Shown here piece after piece: positions 36,180-44,300 of a stretch of 64,000 nucleotides of DNA. The position numbers and the translations under genes were made by a program. Below the pieces are notes generated by a model. It worked only from the letters and a program-made list of their open reading frames with translations, was not told the origin of the DNA and ran no database searches. Source of the DNA: Demequinaceae bacterium (GTDB lineage: Bacteria; Actinomycetota; Actinomycetes; Actinomycetales; Demequinaceae). Each line of letters begins with the position of its first letter. Position 1 is the first letter of the stretch. Location: assembly GCA_016933155.1 (NCBI GenBank), contig JAFGBM010000009.1:39034-103033 (forward strand), written 5' to 3'.

Positions 36180-36722
36180 TTACTTGATAGAACCGGGCTT
36201 GGGGGTGACGACGAGGGACCGCTCAGGGGCGCGCTCCCAGTCGGCGTCGACGGATAGGTGAGCGGAGAGACGCTTCGATGCGTCGGACAGGTACCGCTTG
36301 ACGGCGCCCTCGCTGATGCCGAGGCGTTCCGCGATCTGGGCCACCGTCAGGTCGTCGAAGAATCGGAGGACGATGCAACTGCGCTCGCGGGGTGAGAGCG
36401 TCAGGAGCGCGCGGCGGACATCCACCTGGGCGTCGATGTCCACGACGTGTGGGGTGGGATCCACGGAGCGTGTGAGTGCCCGCCACGTGGATGACTTCGC
36501 CCGTGCCCGGTCGATGAAGACCGAGGGGATGGCGCGGCGGACATAGGCCTCGGCGGCGGCGGCGTTCTCGAACCTCCTCCCCTTGCTAAAGGTGCGGATG
36601 AGGGCCTCCTGAACCACGTCCTCAGCGTCGGCCGAGTTCCCTGTGAGGAGGCCCGCATAGGCCACGAGCAGGTGGGATCTCTCCCTCATCACGTGTGTCA
36701 GAAGCGGTTGCCACGCGGCCAT
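36180..36722 (-). CDS. ECF-type sigma factor (SigE family)
   Basis: The 180-residue protein starts at ATG 36722 after ACGGAGGTTTGT. Region 2 shows AEDVVQEALIRTFSKG with the RAIPSVFIDRARAK helix; region 4 is LSPRERSCIVLRFFDDLTVA followed by IAERLGISEGAVKRYLSDA. This is the SigE-family layout of Actinobacteria. There is no ZAS-type anti-sigma gene next to it; instead a membrane protein gene follows by 9 bases. It is not a SigR homologue by context, so the SigR-like promoters elsewhere need a different sigma factor. Its own regulon is unknown. Confidence 0.9.
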   Translation of the reverse strand: MAAWQPLLTHVMRERSHLLVAYAGLLTGNSADAEDVVQEALIRTFSKGRRFENAAAAEAYVRRAIPSVFIDRARAKSSTWRALTRSVDPTPHVVDIDAQVDVRRALLTLSPRERSCIVLRFFDDLTVAQIAERLGISEGAVKRYLSDASKRLSAHLSVDADWERAPERSLVVTPKPGSIK

Positions 36723-36820
36723 ACAAACCTCCGTCGTTGTATCGTGCCCGTCAAACGGAGGTCGCACCTTTTTCGTTGGGGGCGGGGCCTGATCGCCGCA
36801 TGATCGACACGAAGCACGAA

Positions 36821-36854
36821 GCCTGGCTCGGCCGTCGATGCAGCCGAGCCAGGC
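36821..36854 (-). terminator. Terminator after the H1-like gene
   Basis: A perfect 12-bp stem, GCCTGGCTCGGC at 36821 and its complement at 36843, with a 10-base loop, lies 14 bases beyond the H1-like gene stop and upstream of the sigma promoter region. Confidence 0.7.
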
Positions 36855-36867
36855 ACGTGACAAGCAA

Positions 36868-37137
36868 CTACTTCTTGACGGCCTTCTTCGCCGTCGCGCC
36901 GGTCTTTTTCACGTCGGCCTTGACCTGCTTGGCCGCGCCCTTGGCCGCCGTCTTCTTGGCGGTGACGGCCTTGCCTGCGGACGCCTTGGCAGTCGTCGCA
37001 GACTTCTTGGCGTCGCCAACGGACTTCTTGGCTGAGGTCTTCGCCCCCGCCGCGGACTTCTTGGCGGCACCGGCGGACGCTTGGGCCTTGCCCTTGGCGT
37101 CCTTCGCCGACCGCTTGAAGATATCCATGATTCCCAT
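36868..37137 (-). CDS. Small Lys/Ala-rich histone-H1-like protein
   Basis: The 89-residue product is about one third lysine and about 35 percent alanine, with AKKS and AKTS repeats after the N-terminal MGIMDIFKRSAKDAKGKAQ. It starts after AAGGGAGAACAG. Low-complexity basic proteins like this bind DNA or RNA or coat surfaces; it may be nucleoid-associated. It has the same character as the trigger-factor tail. It lies between sigma and CsbD genes, suggesting a stress group. Confidence 0.65.
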   Translation of the reverse strand: MGIMDIFKRSAKDAKGKAQASAGAAKKSAAGAKTSAKKSVGDAKKSATTAKASAGKAVTAKKTAAKGAAKQVKADVKKTGATAKKAVKK

Positions 37138-37296
37138 CTGTTCTCCCTTGGTCTTGCACGAATCTCGAGTCGACGCTTGTCGACCGCTGAACACGGCACG
37201 GGGCAGGCCCACGCGAGCCCGACCCCACGCAATCGGCAGCTTCGCCCGACGTGCTTCCCATCACGATACGACGAGACGCCGGGCCCGCTGACGGGG

Positions 37297-37596
37297 TTAG
37301 CCTACGCCACCGAGGGCACCCAGAATGGCACGTCGATAGGCCTCCACATCTGCCCCATCCGGGGCCCTGGGCACCTCGACTTCCTCCACGGCCTCACGCG
37401 CGACGGCGAGCGCCGCGGTGGCCGCGTGGGCGTACATGACCTCCGATGGGAGGCGGGGCTGGTTCGACCTGCGGATGGGCCAGAGTTCCTCGTGCGCGGT
37501 GCCGATCGCCCGCGCTACCCGGTCGACGACGCTGGGTCCAATGACCCCGTCGGGGGAGCCTCCGTCGTCGACTTCGTCGTTGGCGCTGGGTCCCAT
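37297..37596 (-). CDS. Hypothetical protein, 99 aa
   Basis: The ATG at 37596 follows two bases after the stop of the CsbD gene, so the two are likely co-transcribed and coupled. The product is acidic at the N-terminus and has a helical stretch VVDRVARAIGTAHEELWPI and YAHAATAALAVAREAVEEVE. No family recognised. Confidence 0.55.
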   Translation of the reverse strand: MGPSANDEVDDGGSPDGVIGPSVVDRVARAIGTAHEELWPIRRSNQPRLPSEVMYAHAATAALAVAREAVEEVEVPRAPDGADVEAYRRAILGALGGVG

Positions 37597-37598
37597 GG

Positions 37599-37772
37599 TC
37601 AGTCTTTGGGGAGGCCTTTCTCGCGCTCCACCCGCAGTTTGGCTTCGGCGTCGATCTGCTCGGCCACCCCCTCGGCCTCCATGACCTCGTTGCCGGTGAC
37701 CTTTCCCATGATCTCCCTGGTCTTACCGGCGACCTCCTCCGCGACATCCTTCATCTTGTCGATGGCTCCCAT
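37599..37772 (-). CDS. CsbD-like stress protein, 57 aa
   Basis: The 57-residue protein starts at ATG 37772 after GGGAG. MGAIDKMKDVAEEVAGKTRE, then MGKVTGNEVMEAEGVAEQ, resemble the CsbD/general-stress fold (KGxxKExxGKxxxD-type repeats), small abundant proteins induced by sigma-B-type stress. The upstream longer frame to 37856 is not used. Its role is unknown at the molecular level. Confidence 0.7.
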   Translation of the reverse strand: MGAIDKMKDVAEEVAGKTREIMGKVTGNEVMEAEGVAEQIDAEAKLRVEREKGLPKD

Positions 37773-37861
37773 GGCGACTCCCTCTCGGCTAGACCCACTC
37801 GTGGTTCCAGGGTATCCGCCGAAGCGTACAAGCGTCAGCCCACCGATGCGGGGCACCGGTG

Positions 37862-38725
37862 CTACTGACCCGCCTCATCCGGTGGTACGTACTCCCAGAC
37901 TCGGACATAGTCCACATAGAAATAGTCCGGCAGGGCCGCGTCCTCGATGGGCCCGACACCCCACTCCTCGGCCCCCACCCCGAAGTTGCCGATCTCCTCG
38001 CTGAGGATGACGTAGTTCGGCTCCTGGGAAACGCCTCCGGCATCGGTCCGCCACGTCTCCACCTCGTCGACGAAGAAGACGTACTCGTCCGGGTACCAGT
38101 CGAGGCGGATGACGTGCCAGCCGCCGTCGTCGAGCCCGGCACCCGTGACCGTTTGGCCCGTGCCCTGGTGATACTCGCCATACCCGTCCCAGTGAAGACC
38201 GTGCGAGGCCTGATCGATCAGCCATGCCTTCTCGATGATGTCGATCTCGGTCCCGTCCCGGCCTGAGCCGTCGACGCCGCCCTGGTTGGTGTTCCAGAGC
38301 CAGAAGGCGCACCAGTGGCCCTGCTGGGTCGGGAACCTGAGCCGAGCCTCGAATCGTCCGAAGGCCTGCTCGAAGAATGACGTGTACCCGGGCTCCCCGG
38401 TCGTGACGGTCCCGGACGAGAAACCTTCCTCCTCCCGCGCGACGCGGATCACGAGGGCCCCGTCCTCGATGTAGACGTTCTCCTTCTTGAAGTTCCTCCG
38501 CCAGGGGGCCTCCGGGTAGTAGTCCTCGTGCCGGTCCGGAACCCACCACTTCGTCGTGTCGACCTCCGGGCCGTCGAACTCGTCGCTGAACGTGAGATCG
38601 CCGAAGGTACCGCCGGGCGCGATACCCGTCGGGCTTGAAGATGGGGCCGGGGCGGTGGTCTCGCCCGTGGACGTACAGCCGGCTAGGGCTGCAGCGACAA
38701 CTAGCAAGATTGGCACACGAATCAT
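37862..38725 (-). CDS. GH16 family glycoside hydrolase, lipoprotein
   Basis: The 287-residue protein is a lipoprotein (LAGC, Cys17) with a linker and a concanavalin-like GH16 domain. The catalytic motif EIDIIE is at 160-165 (nucleophile Glu160, acid/base Glu165), within GTEIDIIEKAWL. GH16 enzymes cleave beta-1,3- or mixed beta-glucans and related galactans at the cell surface. The substrate is not defined. Upstream is the broken acetyltransferase; downstream, after 89 bases, the CsbD gene. Confidence 0.9.
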   Translation of the reverse strand: MIRVPILLVVAAALAGCTSTGETTAPAPSSSPTGIAPGGTFGDLTFSDEFDGPEVDTTKWWVPDRHEDYYPEAPWRRNFKKENVYIEDGALVIRVAREEEGFSSGTVTTGEPGYTSFFEQAFGRFEARLRFPTQQGHWCAFWLWNTNQGGVDGSGRDGTEIDIIEKAWLIDQASHGLHWDGYGEYHQGTGQTVTGAGLDDGGWHVIRLDWYPDEYVFFVDEVETWRTDAGGVSQEPNYVILSEEIGNFGVGAEEWGVGPIEDAALPDYFYVDYVRVWEYVPPDEAGQ

Positions 38726-38854
38726 GCCCTTATCGTGTCACTCACCTTTCGTTCGAGAATTTCACCCCGATCGACCCCGGTAACGGCGCCCCGCAGGGTC
38801 CCTGCCGGGGTGCATGCAGAATCACGGACTCGAAGGCGTGATAGAACCCCGTGA

Positions 38855-39085
38855 TCACGAGGAGGGAGACCCATTCGATCAAGCCAGCGCGCCCAGGCCA
38901 AGCCCATCACCATCCACGACGACGCGTGGATCGGGGCGGGAACCATCATCATGGCCGGGGTCACGATCGGTGAGGGCGCGGTCATCGGAGCGGGCTCGAT
39001 CGTGACGAAGGACGTCCCAGCGAACACGATCGCGGTGGGGAATCCGGCGCGTGTGGTGCGTACCCTCGAGGAGCCTGAGGCGTAA
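38855..39085 (+). pseudogene. C-terminal remnant of a hexapeptide O-acetyltransferase
   Basis: The frame starting after a stop at 38852 encodes [19 protein letters not shown] and [17 protein letters not shown], ending [22 protein letters not shown] before TAA at 39083-39085. This matches the last part of the maltose-acetyltransferase family, like the intact gene at 31397. The N-terminal MAC domain and most of the beta-helix are missing, and the stretch just upstream fits better in a shifted frame. No start or ribosome binding site is present. The rest of the 38726-39157 gap shows nothing else. Confidence 0.7.
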
Positions 39086-39157
39086 CCCACGAACGGGACC
39101 GACACGATCACCGCGTCCGTGAGGTCGTGCAGCGCCCCCCGCCGGGAGGCCGAGGTC

Positions 39158-41641
39158 TCAGATGAAGAGGGTGGTGCCGGACTCGTGCGCCTCGCCGAGG
39201 AACGTCGCGACCCCACCCAGTTCGACCCCGTCGATGAGATCCGTGGCGGCGATCCCCAAGAGGTCCATCGTCATGGTGCAGCCGATGAGCCGGGCCCCCG
39301 AAGCCTGCGCCGAAGCGATCAGGTCGGGGAGCGAGTCCACGGAATGCTTCCGCATGACCCTCTTGATCAGTTTGGTGCCCATCCCCAGCATGTGCATCTG
39401 CGACAGCTTCAGCTTGCGGGCGCCGCGGGGCATCATGCCGGAGAACATCCTCTCCATGAGGGCCTTCTCCGCCGGGGGCGGGTCCTCGCGGCGCAGGGTG
39501 TTGAGCCCCCAGAAGGTGAAGAACATCGACACCTCCTCGCCCATGGACAGGGCACCGTTGGCGATGATGAACGCGGCGATCACCTTGTCGAGGTCTCCGG
39601 AAAAGACGACGAACGAGGTCTTGTTCTTGACGGGCCCGGCCGGTGTCGCAGAGATCGCGGCTCCGCCCTTGCGGAGGGTCGCGACGTATCCCGAGCCCTC
39701 GGGGGCGATGTCGACCAGCGCGTGGCCGTTCCTGCTGGCCCAGCTCGGTGCGTCAAGTGCGAAACCCGCGTCGGAGACGTGTACGACCACGTCGTCGCCG
39801 GGCTCCATCCCCTTCATCGTCTCGGCGAGCCTCATGATCGGACCGGGGCACGCGAGCCCCGTGCAGTCGAGGTCGACGACGGTGTTCGTGGCCGGGACCG
39901 CAAGCCCGAGGCTCGCCTCCTCCGCGTAGGACTCCATCGGCACCGGGAGGTCCTGCCCGGGGACCTCAACCTCGTGCCAGGCCCGGAACGTCGTCGACCC
40001 CCCTGAAAGCGTCGACACGTCGGCGAACCCGCGCTGGACCAGGATCCGGTAGGCGAGGTAGGACCGGAACCCGACGGTGCAGTAGAGGCGGAGGGGGATG
40101 CCCCGGTCCCAGCCCTCCAGGGACTCGCGAAGCTTGCCCAGCGGAACATTCTCGGCGCCGGGGATGTGCCAGACATTGAACTCGTCGGGCGAGCGCACGT
40201 CGATGATGCGGGCGCCCTCGGTGGCGGCCGGGAAGTCCTGCGCATACCAGAGGCGGATGTCGCCGCGGAGGACGTTGCTCGCGACGAATCCGGCCATGTT
40301 CACGGGATCCTTGGCGGAGCCGAACGGCGGCGCGTAGGCGAGTTCCTGGTTCTCGAGGTCGTACACCGTGAGCCCGGCCCTGATGGCGACGGCGAGGACG
40401 TCGATGCGCTTGTCAACGCCGTCGAAGCCACATGCCTGGGCGCCGAGCAGTCGGCCGTTGGCGGGGTCGAAGAGCACCTTGAGGTGCATCATCGCCGTTC
40501 CGGGATAGTAGCCGGCGTGCCCGGATGGGTGGACGTGGACGGCGCGGTAGGGCACACCCTGAGCGGCGAGTTCGCGTTCGGTGGCTCCGGTGCCGCCCGC
40601 AACCATGTCGAACACCTTCACGATGGAGGTGCCTTGGGTGGAGACGTACTCGGTGTCGCGGCCGCAGATGTTCTCGGCGACGACGCGGGCTTGTCGGTTG
40701 GCGGGCCCGGCAAGGGGGGCCAGATACGAACCAGGCAACACCGTGTGGGGGGTTTCGACGACGTCTCCCGCGGCCCAGATGTGTGGGTCCGAGGTCCTCA
40801 TGTGGGTGTCGACCTTGATGCCCCCGTGGTCGCCGAGGTCGAGCTTGGCGGCCACGGCGAGGGCGGTGCTGGGGCGGACGCCGGCGGCCAGGAGCACCAG
40901 GTCGGCCGGGATCGTCGCGTGACTCGTGAGTTCGACGGTGACGCCGCCGTCGTCCCGTCCGACGAAGGCCGCGGCGGCGGTGCTGAGGTGGAGGGCGATG
41001 CCCCGGCTCCGGAGGTGCTGCTCGACGGGGACGGAGATCTCTCGGTCGACGGGCGGGAGGATCTGGTTGGCGAGTTCGACGACGTCCACCCGGACCCCGC
41101 GGTGGTGGAGGTTCTCGGCCATCTCGAGCCCGATGTATCCCGCGCCGACGACGACGGCCCGGACGGGGCCGCGCTCGCCCTTCGCCTGGGCCGCGAGGGC
41201 CTCGTCGATGCGCGCCTTGATGCGGTCCATGTCTCCGAGGCGGCGCAGCACCTCGACGCCCGGGTGGTCGATGCCGGGCAAGGGTGGCCGGAAGGGATCC
41301 GCGCCCGGGCAGAGGGCGAGGGCGTCGTACTTCTCGGTGTACTCACGTCCGGTGTCCACCTCACGGACGGTCACCGTGCGGGCTTTGCGGTTGATCGCCG
41401 TGACCTCGTGGGCGATTCTGACGTCGATGTTGAGGGACTCGCGGAGGCTCTTGGGGGTCTGGAGGACCAGCCGGGAGCGGTCGGCGATGACTTCGCCCAC
41501 GTGATAGGGCAGGCCGCAGTTGGCGAACGAGACGTGATGCCCGCGCTCCAGGACCACGATCTCGGCGTCCTCGTCCAGCCTGCGCGCCCGTGCGGCGACC
41601 GAGGCCCCAGCGGCGACTCCTCCTACCACAACGATTCTCAT
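39158..41641 (-). CDS. Four-domain sulfur-transfer protein: CoA-disulfide reductase + rhodanese + TusA + DsrE
   Basis: The 827-residue protein (ATG 41641; ATG 41650 is also possible) begins with a FAD/NAD disulfide reductase of the CoA-disulfide reductase type (VVGGVAAGASVAARARR, redox Cys in SFANCGLPYH, second dinucleotide site VVGAGYIGLEMAE) and dimerisation domain to about 440. A rhodanese domain follows, with Cys at about 521 in LYCTVGFRS. Next is a TusA-like domain (CTGLACPGPIM, Cys about 598), then a DsrE2-type domain with GCTMTMDLLGI near the end. It likely reduces and transfers persulfide sulfur in the cytoplasm. A CsoR/CstR-type operator precedes it. The fusion is discussed in the findings. 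Confidence 0.92.
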   Translation of the reverse strand: MRIVVVGGVAAGASVAARARRLDEDAEIVVLERGHHVSFANCGLPYHVGEVIADRSRLVLQTPKSLRESLNIDVRIAHEVTAINRKARTVTVREVDTGREYTEKYDALALCPGADPFRPPLPGIDHPGVEVLRRLGDMDRIKARIDEALAAQAKGERGPVRAVVVGAGYIGLEMAENLHHRGVRVDVVELANQILPPVDREISVPVEQHLRSRGIALHLSTAAAAFVGRDDGGVTVELTSHATIPADLVLLAAGVRPSTALAVAAKLDLGDHGGIKVDTHMRTSDPHIWAAGDVVETPHTVLPGSYLAPLAGPANRQARVVAENICGRDTEYVSTQGTSIVKVFDMVAGGTGATERELAAQGVPYRAVHVHPSGHAGYYPGTAMMHLKVLFDPANGRLLGAQACGFDGVDKRIDVLAVAIRAGLTVYDLENQELAYAPPFGSAKDPVNMAGFVASNVLRGDIRLWYAQDFPAATEGARIIDVRSPDEFNVWHIPGAENVPLGKLRESLEGWDRGIPLRLYCTVGFRSYLAYRILVQRGFADVSTLSGGSTTFRAWHEVEVPGQDLPVPMESYAEEASLGLAVPATNTVVDLDCTGLACPGPIMRLAETMKGMEPGDDVVVHVSDAGFALDAPSWASRNGHALVDIAPEGSGYVATLRKGGAAISATPAGPVKNKTSFVVFSGDLDKVIAAFIIANGALSMGEEVSMFFTFWGLNTLRREDPPPAEKALMERMFSGMMPRGARKLKLSQMHMLGMGTKLIKRVMRKHSVDSLPDLIASAQASGARLIGCTMTMDLLGIAATDLIDGVELGGVATFLGEAHESGTTLFI

Positions 41642-41659
41642 GACGCCCATCCTAGCCTT

Positions 41660-41675
41660 ATACCCTGCCGGGTAT
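41660..41675. promoter_or_regulatory. CsoR/CstR-type operator
   Basis: A perfect inverted repeat ATACCC-TGCC-GGGTAT, as in known CsoR-family operators, sits 19 bases upstream of the ATG of the sulfur-transfer gene and overlaps a TATAAG-like sequence on the minus strand. It lies directly after the stop of the SRPBCC gene. A persulfide-sensing CsoR-family repressor (CstR) is the natural partner; its gene is not in the window. Confidence 0.6.
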
Positions 41676-42113
41676 TCAGTTCGAAGGTCCCAGGCGACCG
41701 AGGGTCTCCCGCAACCCAGTCTCCGCCTCGTCCCCGAGTTTCCGGAACGCGGGCCGCAGAAACGGCTCGACGAGCTTCCAGATCCCTTTGAACGTGAAGT
41801 CGGCCTCGTAGATGACTCGTGAACCCTTGCCCGACGACTCCACGGTGATGGTGTCGACCGCCACGACGGTCTTGTTCTCGCCCCGGAGCCGGATCATGGA
41901 CTCGCGTCGCTCGATCACCTCGTAGGTGAGCTCGGTCTCCCGGCCACCGAACTGCGTCCGGTTGTGATAAAGGGTGCCCACTCCCCCGTCGCCGGAGATC
42001 CGAGTGGTCTCGATCGTCCCCGGGTCCCATTCGGTCGTCGTCGTGAAGTCGCTCAGGTAGGCGAAGGCCGTCTTCGGGTCCGTCCCAACCGTCACCTCTC
42101 GTCGTAGGATCAT
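41676..42113 (-). CDS. SRPBCC-fold protein, 145 aa
   Basis: The pattern MILRREVTVGTDPKTAFAYL, DFTTTTEWDPGTIETTRISG, then EVIERRESMIRLRGENKTV and a C-terminal helix fits the polyketide-cyclase/SRPBCC family. It is divergent from the lipid-modification operon at 42250, with which it shares the 136-base gap, and is followed by the sulfur-transfer gene on its own strand after 34 bases. Ligand unknown; a lipid or quinone-like molecule would fit the neighbourhood. Confidence 0.8.
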   Translation of the reverse strand: MILRREVTVGTDPKTAFAYLSDFTTTTEWDPGTIETTRISGDGGVGTLYHNRTQFGGRETELTYEVIERRESMIRLRGENKTVVAVDTITVESSGKGSRVIYEADFTFKGIWKLVEPFLRPAFRKLGDEAETGLRETLGRLGPSN

Positions 42114-42171
42114 GCGCCTCTCCTCTCCTCGGATGCTTCACTCACCATCCTGAACGCTGAAAGACCCCTAG

Positions 42172-42198
42172 GGAATACCCGGATGTCCTGGCAGAGTT
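42172..42198 (+). promoter_or_regulatory. SigR-like ECF promoter of the lipid-modification operon
   Basis: GGGAAT (42171-42176) and GTT (42196-42198) are separated by 19 bases, close to the SigR consensus GGAAT-N18-GTT. It lies 52 bases upstream of the first ATG of the operon (42250), with GGAGGGGAGAAGAAC before the start. Confidence 0.45.
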
Positions 42199-42249
42199 GT
42201 AGGCGTCAAGGAAGACTCGGACCTGTTTCTGTCCGGAGGGGAGAAGAAC

Positions 42250-43548
42250 ATGCCGAAAGCGAAGACCTCGAGGGCCAAGGGCGAGGGGTCGCGCCCGACC
42301 GTCGCCGTGATCGGATCGGGCGTCTCCGGCCTCACCACCGCCTACGTCATGCGCACCTCCCATGACGTGACCCTGTTCGAGGCGGACTCGCGGCTGGGCG
42401 GCCACGCCCATACGCACGACGTCCGGACCTCCGACGGCGAGACCCTGCCCATCGACTCGGGCTTCATCGTCCACAACACCCGGACCTACCCCAACCTGCT
42501 CCGGCTGTTTCGGGAGTTGGATATCGAGACCAGGCCTACCGAGATGTCCATGAGCGTCGTCTGCCAGGGGTGCGGGCTCGAGTACGTCGGGGCCCGGGGT
42601 TTTCGTGGCCTTTTCGCCCAGAAGCGGAGGCTCGTCGACCCCAGGTTCCTCCGGACAATCGTCGAGGTGCCGCGCTTCCACCGCCGGGCGAGGGCCCTAC
42701 TCGCCAGCGGAGACCCCGAGGACCTCACCTGGGGCGAGTTCTTGGAGCGCGGGCGGTTCTCGGAGTACTTCGTCCGGCACTTCGCCGTGCCGTTGGTCTC
42801 CTGCGTGTGGTCCTCCGGGGATGAGGACACGCGCGCCTACCCCGCAGCCCACCTCTTCCGGTTCCTCGACCACCACGGGATGCTGCGGGTCGCCGGGTCT
42901 CCACCCTGGTACACCGTCGTGGGCGGCTCGCGCACGTATGTGGAACGCCTCGTTGCGACCCTTTCGGACGTCCGAGCGGGCACCCCCGTCACCGCCGTCA
43001 CCCGCCGCGCCGACGGCGTCGAGGTCCGCACAGCGGACAAGAAGTCGTCCCGCTTCGACAAGGCCGTCATCGCCACTCACGCGGATACCGCCCTGGAGAT
43101 CCTCGCGGACGCCACCCCGTCCGAGCGGGCCGACCTGGCCGCCGTCACGTACTCCGAGAACCACACCTGGCTCCACACGGATGGCTCGGTCCTCCCCCGC
43201 CTCGCCCCCGCCCGCGGCTCCTGGAACTACCGCAAGGACGCTTGCGACGCCGAACAGAGACGCGTCCTCGTCAGCTACTGGATGAACAACCTCCACCGCG
43301 TCGAAGCCCCCGACGACTTCATCGTCACCCTCAACGCCGAAGGCCGAGTCGACCCCGGGAAGGTCATCGCCAAGATGACCTACCATCACCCGATCTTCAC
43401 TCTCGAGGCGGTCGCGGCGGCGGCCCGGCTGCGGGAGGCCGGGGGCGAGAGGCTGGCCTTCGCGGGGGCCCACCTCGGATGGGGATTCCACGAGGACGGC
43501 TGCAAGTCCGGGGTGGACGCGGCCCGACGGCTCGGAGTGACTTGGTGA
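42250..43548 (+). CDS. FAD-dependent amine-oxidase-like oxidoreductase
   Basis: The 432-residue protein has a Rossmann FAD site VAVIGSGVSGLTTAYVM at about 20-36 and the second motif FEADSRLGGHAHT, and ends GWGFHEDGCKSGVDAARRLG, the C-terminal FAD-binding part of the flavin amine oxidase family. It opens a four-gene coupled operon with DUF1365, cyclopropane-fatty-acid synthase and an SDR. The same gene set is known from proteobacterial operons controlled by the singlet-oxygen sigma factor and linked to unusual fatty acids. The chemistry of this enzyme is not proven; fatty acid oxidation is inferred. GGAGGGGAG precedes the ATG. Confidence 0.88.
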   Translation: MPKAKTSRAKGEGSRPTVAVIGSGVSGLTTAYVMRTSHDVTLFEADSRLGGHAHTHDVRTSDGETLPIDSGFIVHNTRTYPNLLRLFRELDIETRPTEMSMSVVCQGCGLEYVGARGFRGLFAQKRRLVDPRFLRTIVEVPRFHRRARALLASGDPEDLTWGEFLERGRFSEYFVRHFAVPLVSCVWSSGDEDTRAYPAAHLFRFLDHHGMLRVAGSPPWYTVVGGSRTYVERLVATLSDVRAGTPVTAVTRRADGVEVRTADKKSSRFDKAVIATHADTALEILADATPSERADLAAVTYSENHTWLHTDGSVLPRLAPARGSWNYRKDACDAEQRRVLVSYWMNNLHRVEAPDDFIVTLNAEGRVDPGKVIAKMTYHHPIFTLEAVAAAARLREAGGERLAFAGAHLGWGFHEDGCKSGVDAARRLGVTW

Positions 43549-44300
43549 CGCAGGCCATCGACCTGCCGCCCCTTCCCGCCCTCGTCATCGGGAAGATCCA
43601 TCACATCCGGCACACGCCCTTCCGGCACAAGTTCAAATACCGCGACTACCACTGGCTCGTCGACCTCGACGATCTCCCCCGGTACCGCCGGCCCCTCCGC
43701 TGGATCTCTCGGTTCGACGAGCGGGATCACCTGGATCGGGGCCGCCTCGGCGGTGGCATCCGGGGAGACATCGAGCGGTACTTGGGCCACCGGGGCGTGA
43801 CCATGGAGGCGACCGACCGCGTGATCATGTTCGCCCATCCCCGGGTGCTCGGCTACGTCTTCAACCCGATGTCGGCGTTCTGGATCCTGACGCCCGAAGG
43901 TTCTATCCGCGCCATCGTGTTCGAGGTGCACAACACCTATGGCGACCGGCACGCCTACCTCCTCGACCCCGACGACAAGGGCCGGGTCACGGTCGACAAG
44001 GACTTCTACGTCTCGCCGTTCAACAAACCCCAGGGCGTCTACACGATGCGGGTCCGGCTCGACCCGAAGGTGGTTTCCATCGCCATCCGGCTCGACCAGG
44101 ACGGGGCCAGGATCCTCGACGCAAGCGTGACCGGGAAGCCGAGGCCGGCAACCCCCCGAACCTTGGCGGGAACCTTCGCCCGGCTGTCCCTCATGCCCCA
44201 AAGGGGGACGTTCTTCATCCGGGTCCATGGCATCTGGCTGTGGATCCGGCGCCTGCCCGTCGTCTCGCGCCCTCAGCATCCCCTGGAGGCCGTCCGGTGA
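43545..44300 (+). CDS. DUF1365 family protein
   Basis: The GTG at 43545 overlaps the previous TGA (GTGA). The 251-residue protein has the family motifs KIHHIRHTPFRHKFKYRDYH, GYVFNPMSAFWILTPEGSIR (start RVLG) and VEVHNTYGDRHAYLL-like EVHNTYGDRHAYLL. It is predicted to be cytoplasmic or peripheral to the membrane. DUF1365 genes always travel with CFA synthase and FAD oxidoreductase genes, so a role in modifying phospholipid acyl chains is inferred. Its stop again overlaps the next start. Confidence 0.88.
   Translation: MTQAIDLPPLPALVIGKIHHIRHTPFRHKFKYRDYHWLVDLDDLPRYRRPLRWISRFDERDHLDRGRLGGGIRGDIERYLGHRGVTMEATDRVIMFAHPRVLGYVFNPMSAFWILTPEGSIRAIVFEVHNTYGDRHAYLLDPDDKGRVTVDKDFYVSPFNKPQGVYTMRVRLDPKVVSIAIRLDQDGARILDASVTGKPRPATPRTLAGTFARLSLMPQRGTFFIRVHGIWLWIRRLPVVSRPQHPLEAVR

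Noticed and set aside
38722..39216. A 164-codon minus-strand frame over the acetyltransferase remnant
   Set aside because: It is the reverse of the hexapeptide repeat region and has no family likeness.
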